43,842 nucleotides of DNA, taken from positions 1 through 43,842 of the forward strand of contig CALVCV010000012.1 of the NCBI GenBank assembly GCA_944326155.1. The letters run 5' to 3'. The stretch comes from an uncultured Bacilli bacterium (GTDB lineage Bacteria > Bacillota_I > Bacilli_A > ML615J-28 > CAG-313). A model generated the notes under the pieces. That model was not told where the DNA came from and made no database searches. It saw only the letters and a list, made by a program, of their open reading frames with translations. Positions 6,504 through 15,121 of the stretch are shown piece after piece; position 1 is the first letter of the stretch, and each line of letters opens with the position of its first letter. The translations under genes were made by a program, and so were the position numbers.

Positions 6504-7814
6504 TTATTTTACTTTATTTTTAATTTTTGCATATAAATCATAACTATCTGTTTTAGTTATTTCAATATTAATTAAATCGCCAGGATGAATATCTTCTATC
6601 ATATTAGAATATATATATATATAACCGTCCACATCGTCTGGTGCATAAGCATAATTTCTTACACAATAATACTTTTTATTTCCATTATAACTATCTACTA
6701 TTGCAAGATAGGTTTTACCAATAAATTGTTTATTAATTACTTTTAAGAGTTGATTTTGAAAACGCATAATTTGATCACGTCTTTCATTCATTATTTCTTG
6801 AGGAATTTTAGGAAGCATCTTTTGGCTTGGTGTATCATCTTCATCTGAATATGTAAAGACACCTAAACGATTAAAACGTTGTTTTTTAACAAAATCTAGT
6901 AAAATATCAAAATCTTCATTGGTTTCTGATGGAAAGCCAACAATTAAAGTTGTTCTAATAATGACATGAGGAATTCTTTTTCTAATTGTTTCAAAAAGAC
7001 TTTCTAATTGGCTTTTTGTTGATCTTCTATTCATTTTTTTAAGGATTCTATCAGATGCATGTTGAATAGGAATATCAAAATATTTAGCAACTTTATCGTT
7101 ATTAGCAATTTCATCAATTAATTCGCTGGTAATTTCATCAGGATAAAGATATAACACACGGATAATTTTAATTTCATCAATTAAAGAAATTTGATGAATT
7201 AAGTCATGAAGACGGCGATGGTCTTTTTGATCAGTTCCAAATCGTGTGGTATCTTGACCAATAAGTGTAATCTCTTTTACCCCTTTTGAGGCTAAATTTT
7301 TTGCTTCGACAATCAAACTATCAAAATCACGACTTTTAAATGAACCTCTAATCAAAGGAATGGCGCAATAACTACAACGATTATTGCAACCATCAGAAAT
7401 TCTCAAATAAGCACTATGGGGTAAAGTTGTAATAACTCTATTTTGATAATCCATTTTATAGGATTTATTTGTCGCAAGAAGTCGTTTAAAAAGTTCATCA
7501 ATATGATTATAATCACGAATTGGAAAGTATATGTCAACTTCAGGGATACTTTCTTTTAAATCAGATAGATATCTTTCTACAAGACATCCCATTACAATCA
7601 CCGTTTTTCCTTTTTTGTTTTCGGTAACATCTAAAATAGTATCAATGGCTTCTTTTTTGGCACTTTCAATAAAACCACAAGTATTGATAACAATGATGTC
7701 TGCTGTTTTGATATTATTGGTAAGTTCTAAGTTATATTTTTGGGCAACGCCTAAAAAGAGTTCCGAATCAATTAGGTTTTTAGCACATCCTAGGGAAATC
7801 ATTCCAAGTTTCAT
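6504..7814 (-). CDS. rimO: ribosomal protein S12 methylthiotransferase RimO
   Basis: 436 aa radical-SAM enzyme that adds a methylthio group to an aspartate of ribosomal protein S12. The N-terminal UPF0004 domain has the auxiliary-cluster cysteines C10 (LGCAKN, with the RimO-type NLIDSE following), C46 (NTCGF) and C77 (MGCLVE). The radical SAM motif is C143-x3-C147-x2-C150 (GCNNRCSYC). A C-terminal TRAM domain is expected in the last ~65 residues. Length is normal for the family. The ATG follows an AGGAGA RBS. The GCAKNLIDSE signature favours RimO over MiaB or MtaB. It is divergent from pduL. Confidence 0.95.
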   Translation of the reverse strand: MKLGMISLGCAKNLIDSELFLGVAQKYNLELTNNIKTADIIVINTCGFIESAKKEAIDTILDVTENKKGKTVIVMGCLVERYLSDLKESIPEVDIYFPIRDYNHIDELFKRLLATNKSYKMDYQNRVITTLPHSAYLRISDGCNNRCSYCAIPLIRGSFKSRDFDSLIVEAKNLASKGVKEITLIGQDTTRFGTDQKDHRRLHDLIHQISLIDEIKIIRVLYLYPDEITSELIDEIANNDKVAKYFDIPIQHASDRILKKMNRRSTKSQLESLFETIRKRIPHVIIRTTLIVGFPSETNEDFDILLDFVKKQRFNRLGVFTYSDEDDTPSQKMLPKIPQEIMNERRDQIMRFQNQLLKVINKQFIGKTYLAIVDSYNGNKKYYCVRNYAYAPDDVDGYIYIYSNMIEDIHPGDLINIEITKTDSYDLYAKIKNKVK

Positions 7815-7895
7815 AAGCTTTCTCCTATATCTTTTTTAATATATATAAATTATATAACAAAATAAAAAAAATTTCAAATTTATTAGGTGTAATTT

Positions 7896-7924
7896 TTGAC
7901 CTTAAAAAATTTTTTTGTTATAAT
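7896..7924 (+). promoter_or_regulatory. pduL promoter
   Basis: TTGACC (7896-7901), 17-base spacer, TATAAT (7919-7924). Close to the sigma-A consensus, 42 bases before the pduL ATG. Confidence 0.85.
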
Positions 7925-7965
7925 ATAAATAGTATAAAATGAGAAAAAGAAGGAAGGATATTTAT

Positions 7966-8541
7966 ATGTCAAAACAATTTCTTGTAGAAACATCTGCACG
8001 TCACGTTCATTTAACCGAAAATGATTTTAAAACTTTATTTGGTGATGATGCAAAATTAACAGTTAAAAAGAATTTATCACAACCAGGTCAATATGCTTGT
8101 GAAGAAAGAGTTACTATTGTTGGTCCAAAAAAAGAACTTACTGGAGTATCAATTCTTGGACCTTTTAGAAAGGCATCCCAAGTTGAGCTTTCAGCAACTG
8201 ATGCAAGAAGCATAGGAATTCCTATTGTAATTAGAGAATCAGGTGATTTGCAAGCAACACCTGGATGTAAAATTATAGGTCCTAAAGGTACTTTAGAATT
8301 GCAAGAAGGTGTAATTGTTGCAAAACGTCATATTCATGCTACAACAGTTGACGCAAAAGAATTAGATGTTGTCGATAAACAAATCGTTAATGTTAAAATT
8401 AACACACCTGAAAGATCACTTATTTTTGGTGATGTAGTAGTCCGTGTAAGCGATAGTTATGCTCTTGCAATGCATATAGATACAGATGAATCGAATGCAG
8501 CAGGTATGGTTCTAGGCGTAATGGGCGAAATTATTAAATAA
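7966..8541 (+). CDS. pduL: phosphate propanoyltransferase / phosphotransacylase PduL
   Basis: 191 aa from the ATG at 7966, chosen because AAGGAAGG lies just upstream; an earlier in-frame ATG at 7939 lacks an RBS. PduL interconverts acyl-CoA and acyl-phosphate (acetyl or propionyl) with a zinc site unrelated to Pta. The metal-binding histidines are visible as SARHVHL near the start, KRHIHAT in the middle and MHIDTDE near the end, spanning both PduL repeats. With an acetate kinase (not in this window) it would give ATP from acetyl-CoA. No microcompartment genes are nearby and there is no obvious encapsulation peptide, so a housekeeping role is likely. Confidence 0.93.
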   Translation: MSKQFLVETSARHVHLTENDFKTLFGDDAKLTVKKNLSQPGQYACEERVTIVGPKKELTGVSILGPFRKASQVELSATDARSIGIPIVIRESGDLQATPGCKIIGPKGTLELQEGVIVAKRHIHATTVDAKELDVVDKQIVNVKINTPERSLIFGDVVVRVSDSYALAMHIDTDESNAAGMVLGVMGEIIK

Positions 8542-8621
8542 AAAAAGCAATATTTTTGAATGCACTCTATTTTCTGAGCACACTAAAAGTGTGTTATAAT
8601 ACAAGAAAAGGGTGCTTTTTT
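8541..8621 (+). terminator. compound hairpin after pduL, probable terminator
   Basis: An outer stem (8541-8549 with 8613-8621) runs into T6. GCACTC (8562-8567) could instead pair with GGGTGC (8610-8615). Inside is a perfect small hairpin (8579-8584 with 8588-8593, loop AAA). A TATAAT (8595-8600) sits next to that hairpin, so a promoter inside the structure is possible. Confidence 0.5.
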
Positions 8622-8878
8622 ATGCCAAAAATATAAACTAGAATGTAAAACTTAAAGTAAGAAAAAGAAAAAAAATTATCTTGAACAAAATGATTGCATC
8701 TTAATATAGGACTAGATTGTATAGTTTTTTATTCTTTTTGGATATCGAATTTTTAGATTTCACTTTATTTTGGTTTTCTTTTTTCATTCTTATAGCCAAA
8801 ATACAAAAAATAGTGTATAATATATATACAATATAATAAAACAAATAATAGATATGCTTTTAAACAAGGGTGATAAAA
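8622..8878 (+). other. gene-free stretch upstream of the mnmG operon
   Basis: AT-rich, no coding sequence recognised. TATAAT at 8816-8821 is the likely -10 box for the operon beginning at 8879; no convincing -35 is visible. A four-codon frame (ATG at 8622) directly follows the T-run and is too short to call. Confidence 0.45.
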
Positions 8879-9106
8879 ATGATTTGTCCAAAATGTCATA
8901 ATGAAAATAGATATGATGCCTTAACATGTGATTTTTGTATGGCTAAATTACCAATGACTAAAGAAAGAATTGAAGAAATTAAACAAAAAAGAAAATTAGA
9001 AAAAAAAGCAAAGTTTAGTAAATCAATGACTAAACTAGCAGGACTTTTACTTGGACTTTTCGTTATTATAGGTATTATTGTTGTTGCCTATTTAGTAAGG
9101 AAGTAG
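8879..9106 (+). CDS. zinc-ribbon, single-pass membrane protein
   Basis: 75 aa from the ATG at 8879. An in-frame GTG at 8870 overlaps the AAGGG RBS and is less likely. The N-terminus has a zinc ribbon, CPKC ... CDFC (residues 3-18), then a Lys/Glu-rich linker and one hydrophobic segment (about residues 50-72) ending in VRK. This is a common architecture for small membrane zinc-ribbon proteins of unknown role. It lies three bases before mnmG and probably shares its transcript. Confidence 0.8.
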   Translation: MICPKCHNENRYDALTCDFCMAKLPMTKERIEEIKQKRKLEKKAKFSKSMTKLAGLLLGLFVIIGIIVVAYLVRK

Positions 9107-9109
9107 AAT

Positions 9110-11038
9110 ATGAGTAGTGTTTTAACAAAAGAACAATTAGAAGCAAAATTACAAGAAAAATATGATGCGATTATTGTTGGTGGTGGACACGCTGGAATTG
9201 AGGCAGCACTAGCACTTGCTAGATTACATTTTCATACATTAATGATATGTGGTAGTTTTAGACGAATTGGAAATATGCCATGTAATCCTTCGATTGGTGG
9301 TCCTGCAAAAGGTATTTTAGTAAGAGAAATCGATGCTTTAGGTGGACAAATGGCTATTTCAGCTGATAAGACTTGTCTACAAGTCAAGATGCTTAATAGT
9401 TCTAAAGGACCTGCGGTACAAGCAATGAGGGTTCAATCAGATAAACTTGCTTATGCACGATATATGCAAAAAGTAGTAACTGAAGAGGCTAATCTTGATA
9501 TTTATGTTGCTTTAGCAGATGAATTAATTGTTGAAGAAGGCGCGATTGCAGGAGTAAAATTAGAGGATGGCACACGTATTTTTTCAAAAACGGTTATTAT
9601 TACAACAGGTACATATCTATCATCAAGAGTTCTTTGTGGTAAGACTGCTACTCCATCAGGACCTGATGGTGAAAATACTAACTATGGTTTATCCACATCA
9701 CTTAGAAATCTTGGATTTGAACTCATTCGTCTAAAGACAGGTACGCCGCCAAGAGTATATACTGATAGTATTGATTTTTCAAAAGGCCAAATTGAATTAG
9801 GTACGAATATGCCACTTACTTTTAGTTATCAAACAGACCCTAAAGATATGATTCCTTTTGATAAACAAGTGCCATGTTATTTGATATGGACAACGCCTAA
9901 AACACATGAAATTATAAAAGACCATCTAAAAGAATCAAGTATGTATTCGGGAATGGTTGAAGGAGTAGGACCAAGATATTGCCCTTCGATTGAAGATAAA
10001 TTAGTACGCTTTGCAGATAAAGAAAGACATCAACTTTTTTTAGAGCCTGAAAGCTTAGAAATTAATGAAACATATATTCAAGGTTTTTCAACTAGTATGC
10101 CTCATTACGTTCAAGAACAAATGGTTCATTCTTTACCTGGATTTGAAAATGCTAGAATTGCAAAATATGCTTATGCTATTGAATATGATGCGATTAATCC
10201 TTTAGAGTTAAAACCAACTCTTGAATCAAAAAAAGTAAAAGGTCTTTTTTTTGGTGGACAAGTAAATGGTACAAGTGGTTATGAAGAAGCAGCAGCTCAA
10301 GGATTAATAGCAGGTATTAATGCTAGTTGTTATCTAAAACATACACAACCACTTATTTTAAAAAGAGATGAAGCCTATATTGGTGTTTTAATTGATGACT
10401 TAGTAACTAAAGGGGTGATAGACCCGTATCGAATGCTTACTTCAAGAGCCGAATATCGCCTATTATTAAGACATGATAATGCAGATGCTAGACTTATAAA
10501 ATATGGGTATCGTGTAGGACTGGTTAGTGAAGAAAGATATCAAACCTACTTAAATAAACAAAAAGCTATTCAAGATGAAATGGAAAGACTTGCAAATATT
10601 AGAGTTACACCTAAAGTAAACATTAATCAATATTTAAGTCAAATTCCATCACCTGTTTTACATGATGGGATTAGTGCAAAAGATTTAATGAAACGACCAG
10701 AGATTCATTATTTTGATATTGTCAAGATGTTATCTTTATCCAATCCTTTAAATTATGAATATGGTGAATGTTTAAATACCCTTGTGAAATATCAAGGATA
10801 TATTGATAAAGCTTTCAAAGAAGCACAAAGAGTTTTAAAATTAGAAACTATTCCTATTCCTGAAGATATTGATTACAAACAAATTTTAAATCTTGCTAGC
10901 GAAGCAAGAGAAAAACTCATAAAAATTAAGCCATTAACTATTGGTCAAGCATCAAGAATTAGTGGTGTAAATCCTGCTGATATTTCAATTTTATTAGTTT
11001 ATATTGAAAGTCTAAGAAAGGTTAAAAAACATGAGTAA
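9110..11038 (+). CDS. mnmG: tRNA uridine-5-carboxymethylaminomethyl modification enzyme MnmG (GidA)
   Basis: 642 aa FAD enzyme that, with MnmE, modifies U34 in tRNAs reading two-fold codon boxes. The FAD-binding motif VGGGHAGIEAA is at about residues 22-32. Conserved GidA blocks follow: NPSIGGPAKG, RLKTGTPPR, FGGQVNGTSGYEEAAAQG and SRAEYRLLLRHDNAD. The C-terminal helical domain is complete. Length is slightly above the usual ~625 because of a short N-terminal extension. It overlaps rsmG by eight bases. The mnmG-rsmG-parA neighbourhood is typical of the chromosome near oriC in Bacillota. Confidence 0.98.
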   Translation: MSSVLTKEQLEAKLQEKYDAIIVGGGHAGIEAALALARLHFHTLMICGSFRRIGNMPCNPSIGGPAKGILVREIDALGGQMAISADKTCLQVKMLNSSKGPAVQAMRVQSDKLAYARYMQKVVTEEANLDIYVALADELIVEEGAIAGVKLEDGTRIFSKTVIITTGTYLSSRVLCGKTATPSGPDGENTNYGLSTSLRNLGFELIRLKTGTPPRVYTDSIDFSKGQIELGTNMPLTFSYQTDPKDMIPFDKQVPCYLIWTTPKTHEIIKDHLKESSMYSGMVEGVGPRYCPSIEDKLVRFADKERHQLFLEPESLEINETYIQGFSTSMPHYVQEQMVHSLPGFENARIAKYAYAIEYDAINPLELKPTLESKKVKGLFFGGQVNGTSGYEEAAAQGLIAGINASCYLKHTQPLILKRDEAYIGVLIDDLVTKGVIDPYRMLTSRAEYRLLLRHDNADARLIKYGYRVGLVSEERYQTYLNKQKAIQDEMERLANIRVTPKVNINQYLSQIPSPVLHDGISAKDLMKRPEIHYFDIVKMLSLSNPLNYEYGECLNTLVKYQGYIDKAFKEAQRVLKLETIPIPEDIDYKQILNLASEAREKLIKIKPLTIGQASRISGVNPADISILLVYIESLRKVKKHE

Positions 11039-11729
11039 CTATCGTCATTATTTAGAAGAATTAGTTGAACTAACAAATGAACAAAAAAAACAATTCGATC
11101 AATATTATAGGCTTTTAGTAGATACCAATGCTACGATGAATTTAACTACTATTTTAAAAGAAGAAGATGTATATATTAAACATTTTTATGATAGTATATT
11201 GGCCTTAGTTAAAAATATGCCACATGAGAATTTAAAAGTGATTGATATTGGTAGTGGTGCAGGGTTTCCAGGTATTGTTTTAAAAATTGTATTTCCAAAC
11301 CTCCAAATGACATTACTTGAGGCCACAAATAAAAAATGTGCGTTTTTAAATAGAGTAATTGACACCTTAGGTTTAAAAGACGTCTATGTTGTTTGTGATA
11401 GGGCAGAAAAATTTGTTACAAAAGCAAGAGAAAAATATGATATAGTAATTGCAAGAGCAGTTGCAAACCTTAATATTTTAGTAGAATTGGCCCTTCCTTT
11501 TGTCAAAATAGGTGGATTTTTTATTGCAATGAAAGGACAAAATGCTATAATAGAACTTGATGAAGCAAGTCATGCGATTGAACTTTTAGGAGGTACGCCG
11601 TATAGTAAAAATATTTATGAACTGCCACAAAATAAAGGAATTCGTTATATTGTTCAAATTAAAAAAATAAAAAAAACTCCCATTCTTTATCCAAGAGTTT
11701 ATTCAAAAATAAAAAACAAACCTTTGTAG
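11031..11729 (+). CDS. rsmG: 16S rRNA m7G527 methyltransferase RsmG (GidB)
   Basis: 232 aa SAM-dependent methyltransferase for G527 of 16S rRNA. Visible motifs are MNLTTI, the SAM-binding IDIGSGAGFPGI near residues 70-80, LLEATNKKCAFL, and ARAVANL. The start overlaps the end of mnmG (ATGAGTAA), giving translational coupling. Length is normal. Confidence 0.97.
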   Translation: MSNYRHYLEELVELTNEQKKQFDQYYRLLVDTNATMNLTTILKEEDVYIKHFYDSILALVKNMPHENLKVIDIGSGAGFPGIVLKIVFPNLQMTLLEATNKKCAFLNRVIDTLGLKDVYVVCDRAEKFVTKAREKYDIVIARAVANLNILVELALPFVKIGGFFIAMKGQNAIIELDEASHAIELLGGTPYSKNIYELPQNKGIRYIVQIKKIKKTPILYPRVYSKIKNKPL

Positions 11730-11741
11730 AAAGGAGCATTC

Positions 11742-12518
11742 ATGGGAAAAATTATCTCCATTGTGAACCAAAAAGGCGGTGTTGGTAAAACTACTACCGC
11801 AATCAACTTAGGAGCTGCATTAGCGATGTTTAAGCAAAAAGTGTTAATTGTGGATTACGATCAACAGTCTAATGCTACTATTGGGCTTGGAATTAATCGC
11901 GATGATATTTTATTTGATGTCAGTGATTTTTTTACCCATATAGGATTATTAAGAAGGGCTATTATTTCCACTAAAATAGATCGTCTTGATATTATTCCAT
12001 CTTCGATTAAACTTGCTAATATTGAGGAAAGTTTATATATGGTAGAAAATAAAGAATATCTTTTAAAAAAGAAACTTGATATGATTAAAGATGAATATGA
12101 TTTTATTTTAATTGATTGTCCACCATCTTTGGGGTTAATTGTTGATAATGCGCTTTTTGCAAGTGATTCGGTAATTATTCCTGTTGAATGTGGTTTTTAT
12201 GCTTATGATGCTTTGACCCAAATGATTAACAAAATTGATAAAATCCAAAATCAAAAAAATATTGATATTGAAGGGATTTTGCTAACTAAACTTGATAATA
12301 AAAATACTCTTGGGTATGAAATTGTTGAAAAAGTACAATTTTTATTCCCTGAAAAAATTTTTAAAACTATTATTAGTAGATCTTCACATATTCAAGAAGC
12401 TCCTCTTTATGGCCAAAGTGTGTTAACCTTTTCTTTTAACTCAAGAGGGTCAAAAGAATATCGTAGCCTTGCAAAAGAAATTCTTGAAAATAATACAATA
12501 AAAGGTAAAGGAAAATAA
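11742..12518 (+). CDS. ParA/Soj chromosome-partitioning ATPase
   Basis: 258 aa. Deviant Walker A KGGVGKTTT near residues 10-19, followed by DYDQQSNAT (Walker A') and a Walker B LIDCPPSLG near 127. Soj works with ParB/Spo0J bound at parS to segregate origins and regulate DnaA. Here no parB follows; the next gene is DUF951. The RBS is AAAGGAG, 12 bases after rsmG. It could also be a ParA-like protein with another partner, but position after rsmG supports the chromosomal soj. Confidence 0.93.
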   Translation: MGKIISIVNQKGGVGKTTTAINLGAALAMFKQKVLIVDYDQQSNATIGLGINRDDILFDVSDFFTHIGLLRRAIISTKIDRLDIIPSSIKLANIEESLYMVENKEYLLKKKLDMIKDEYDFILIDCPPSLGLIVDNALFASDSVIIPVECGFYAYDALTQMINKIDKIQNQKNIDIEGILLTKLDNKNTLGYEIVEKVQFLFPEKIFKTIISRSSHIQEAPLYGQSVLTFSFNSRGSKEYRSLAKEILENNTIKGKGK

Positions 12519-12520
12519 AT

Positions 12521-12715
12521 ATGATTGTAGCAACTGATGTTGAAGTAGGCGATATTTTAAAATTCAAAAAAAATCATCCATGTGGTTCAAATACATGGAA
12601 GGTTCTAAGAATAGGGATTGATTTTAAATTAGAGTGTACAACTTGTGGTAGAATGATTATGATTTCAAGGCTTGAGGCTTTAAAAAAAGCTAAAGCTTTA
12701 ATTAAAAATAACTAA
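12521..12715 (+). CDS. DUF951 protein (YyzM-like)
   Basis: 64 aa. Matches DUF951: VEVGDILKFKKNHPCGSNTWKV..G.DFKLECTTCGRMIM, with conserved HPCG and a CTTCG pair suggesting a small SH3-like or zinc-binding fold. Function unknown. In Bacillus the relative sits in the soj-spo0J region, consistent with its place two bases after parA. The RBS lies inside the end of parA. Confidence 0.88.
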   Translation: MIVATDVEVGDILKFKKNHPCGSNTWKVLRIGIDFKLECTTCGRMIMISRLEALKKAKALIKNN

Positions 12716-12718
12716 CAT

Positions 12719-12760
12719 AAAAAGCATTAAAAGAAAAAAATATTTTTAATGCTTTTTTAT
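12719..12760 (+). terminator. terminator after the mnmG-parA operon
   Basis: An AAAAAGCATTAAAA arm pairs with a TTTTTAATGCTTTTTT arm and is followed by T-rich sequence. It ends the transcript after DUF951 and separates it from the spoIIE-like gene. Confidence 0.88.
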
Positions 12761-12833
12761 TTTTTGGCTTTTTATGACATCAAAAATAGATATAATAAAT
12801 CACACGATTTAAAAATTTAGGGGGGGTCGTAAA

Positions 12834-15062
12834 ATGCTAAAAAAAATAAATATGATTATTGTTTGCTTCTTTTTAACTTTAACCATCAAAGAAGGTTTTT
12901 TATTTTCGCTATATTTACCAGTTGTTTTGTTTTATCTTTTTAAAGATTTTAAAAATCTAATTTATATCTATCCTACATCGTTTGTTAGTATTTTGTTTTT
13001 TAAAAAAGAAGATATTATAGTCTATCTTATTTTTATGATAGTTATGACGCTTTATTTATTTTTACATCAAATGTTAAGTAAAAAATACTTCTTTTTATTA
13101 CGAAAAAATAGCATTATAACAGCTCTTTTTATCTTTATTATAAATAGTATTGGCTTTTTTATTTATCCCAAAGAAACTATTCACATTGTTTTAAAACTAT
13201 TGTATACTTTTTTAAGTATAGCACTTTATTTCTTTTTTGATAGATACTTATCAAAATTTTTAAAAGATATCAAAGAAAATATTTTAGAACCATCACAAAA
13301 AGCTCTACATTTTTATAGTTATTTGGATGTTGTACTAGCCATTTTAGCAACCCTTGGGGCAAGTTACTTAGCCATAGGATCTATTCATATGGGAATTATT
13401 ATCGGGTGCTATTTTGCAATGTATATAAGTCGCAAATTTAAAAATATTGATAGTTTGGTTTACGCAAGTATTACCTTTTTTTTAGTATATATTTTTTTTG
13501 ACAACCAAGATGCAATTCTTATTATGGTAATTGCAGGGGCATATACAATAAGAAGTATATATACAATTGGACTTTTGAATCTTTTTTTAGCTATTTTAAT
13601 TTTTCAAAATCCAAATGAATCATCTGTTATATATATCATCATAATGGGAATTAGTATTCTTTTTGAAATTGCATCATATATCTTTTTCAAAATTCAAGTA
13701 GAAGAAAAGGATGAATATAAAGAAATTCATCAAGCTGCTCAAAAGAGTATCAATGAAGAAATTTTAAAATTTGCAGGATTCTTAGATCGCTTTGTCGAAG
13801 GCTTTAAAAATCCCAAAGGTTTTAATGAAAAACTAAGTAATGGTATTAAAACAATTATTGATAAACATTGTAAAAATTGTCCGCTTCAAAAAAGTTGTTT
13901 TAGTAAAAACAAAACTTTACTTTATCCGGTTTTTAAAGATATTTTAATGTTAAATGAAGACGCAATTTATAATTATGAAGATTTTGCAAAAACATGTTAT
14001 AAGTATCCTTCTATTTTAAATACTTCTAAACTTTTAAACGAAAAAATTAATTATCAAAATCCAGGAGGCGATGAAAAAGATGCCAACAATTATATTTTAC
14101 TTGCTCAAATTAGTGGTGTATCAAATGCGTTAAAAAACTATGTTATTGATACAACAAGTAAAACAGAACTTAACTATCAAAGTCTATATAATGCCAAAAA
14201 TTATTTAATTAAAATGGAATATTATGTAACATATTATGAAATTATGAGATGTTATGAACATGATTTTTTAATTAAAATTGGAATAAAAAATACCATCTTT
14301 ACAAAAATAAAACCCATTTTGACAACATTATATGAGACCATTATTCAAGAGGAAGTAAGTGTAGAACTAGTAGAAGAAGAAAATACTACCCTTTATATTC
14401 ATATTATGCCCAAATTAATTATTGATGTTATATATGCTTATGGCAATTTGCCAGCTTTAAATCAACCAATTAGTGGCGATAATTATTTAGTTAAAGAACA
14501 AGATAATGGCCATATTTTATTTGCAATATCTGATGGTATGGGAAAAGGTTATAGTGCTTTTTATGAAAGCGACATGACTCTTCATTTAGTAGAAGATATT
14601 ATTCATTTAAACATTGAATCTTCTACAGCTTTAGAAATTTTAAATACTTTCTATTTAGTTCAAGATTATCTAGAACGTTATGCAACTCTTGATTTTTTAG
14701 ATATTAATCGTCATAGTGGAATTGCTACCTTCTATAAAATGGGAGCAAATACAACCTATATTTTTAAAGCAAATGGAAAAATAGAAAAGATAGTAAATCA
14801 AAGTTTACCTCTTGGTCTTGACGAAGAAATTGCAGAAAAAAAGTATACCTTAGAAGATCAAGATTTAATTATTATGAGTAGTGATGGTATTTTAGAAAAT
14901 TTAATAGATAATGAAGAATTAGAAAAATTTATTCAATCTTCAACCTCACTGAACCCTCAACAATTGGTATATGAGATTTTAAATTATACGACAACGCATG
15001 ATTTAAAATCTAAAGATGATATGACACTTATTGTTTTGAAAATTCAAAGACAAAGTAGATAA
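12834..15062 (+). CDS. spoIIE: SpoIIE-like membrane PP2C phosphatase
   Basis: 742 aa with the SpoIIE layout. Residues 1-290 carry roughly nine to ten membrane segments. Next comes a regulatory region with the SpoIIE cysteine motif HCKNCPLQKSC (C346, C349, C355). The PP2C phosphatase occupies ~545-740, with metal motifs SGDN (547-550), SDGMGKG (566-572), SSDGILE (682-688) and KDDMT (727-731). In sporulating Bacillota SpoIIE dephosphorylates SpoIIAA at the septum to activate sigma-F. It is shorter than B. subtilis SpoIIE (827 aa), mostly in the middle, but all phosphatase residues I can check are present. No spoIIA genes are in the window. The RBS is a run of seven G (GGGGGGG) and a -10 TATAAT is at 12791-12796. 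Confidence 0.9.
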   Translation: MLKKINMIIVCFFLTLTIKEGFLFSLYLPVVLFYLFKDFKNLIYIYPTSFVSILFFKKEDIIVYLIFMIVMTLYLFLHQMLSKKYFFLLRKNSIITALFIFIINSIGFFIYPKETIHIVLKLLYTFLSIALYFFFDRYLSKFLKDIKENILEPSQKALHFYSYLDVVLAILATLGASYLAIGSIHMGIIIGCYFAMYISRKFKNIDSLVYASITFFLVYIFFDNQDAILIMVIAGAYTIRSIYTIGLLNLFLAILIFQNPNESSVIYIIIMGISILFEIASYIFFKIQVEEKDEYKEIHQAAQKSINEEILKFAGFLDRFVEGFKNPKGFNEKLSNGIKTIIDKHCKNCPLQKSCFSKNKTLLYPVFKDILMLNEDAIYNYEDFAKTCYKYPSILNTSKLLNEKINYQNPGGDEKDANNYILLAQISGVSNALKNYVIDTTSKTELNYQSLYNAKNYLIKMEYYVTYYEIMRCYEHDFLIKIGIKNTIFTKIKPILTTLYETIIQEEVSVELVEEENTTLYIHIMPKLIIDVIYAYGNLPALNQPISGDNYLVKEQDNGHILFAISDGMGKGYSAFYESDMTLHLVEDIIHLNIESSTALEILNTFYLVQDYLERYATLDFLDINRHSGIATFYKMGANTTYIFKANGKIEKIVNQSLPLGLDEEIAEKKYTLEDQDLIIMSSDGILENLIDNEELEKFIQSSTSLNPQQLVYEILNYTTTHDLKSKDDMTLIVLKIQRQSR

Positions 15063-15121
15063 TAGTGGTTTTTATGTAGTTTTTATGGTATAATAAAAAA
15101 AACAAAACTAAAGGATATGCT

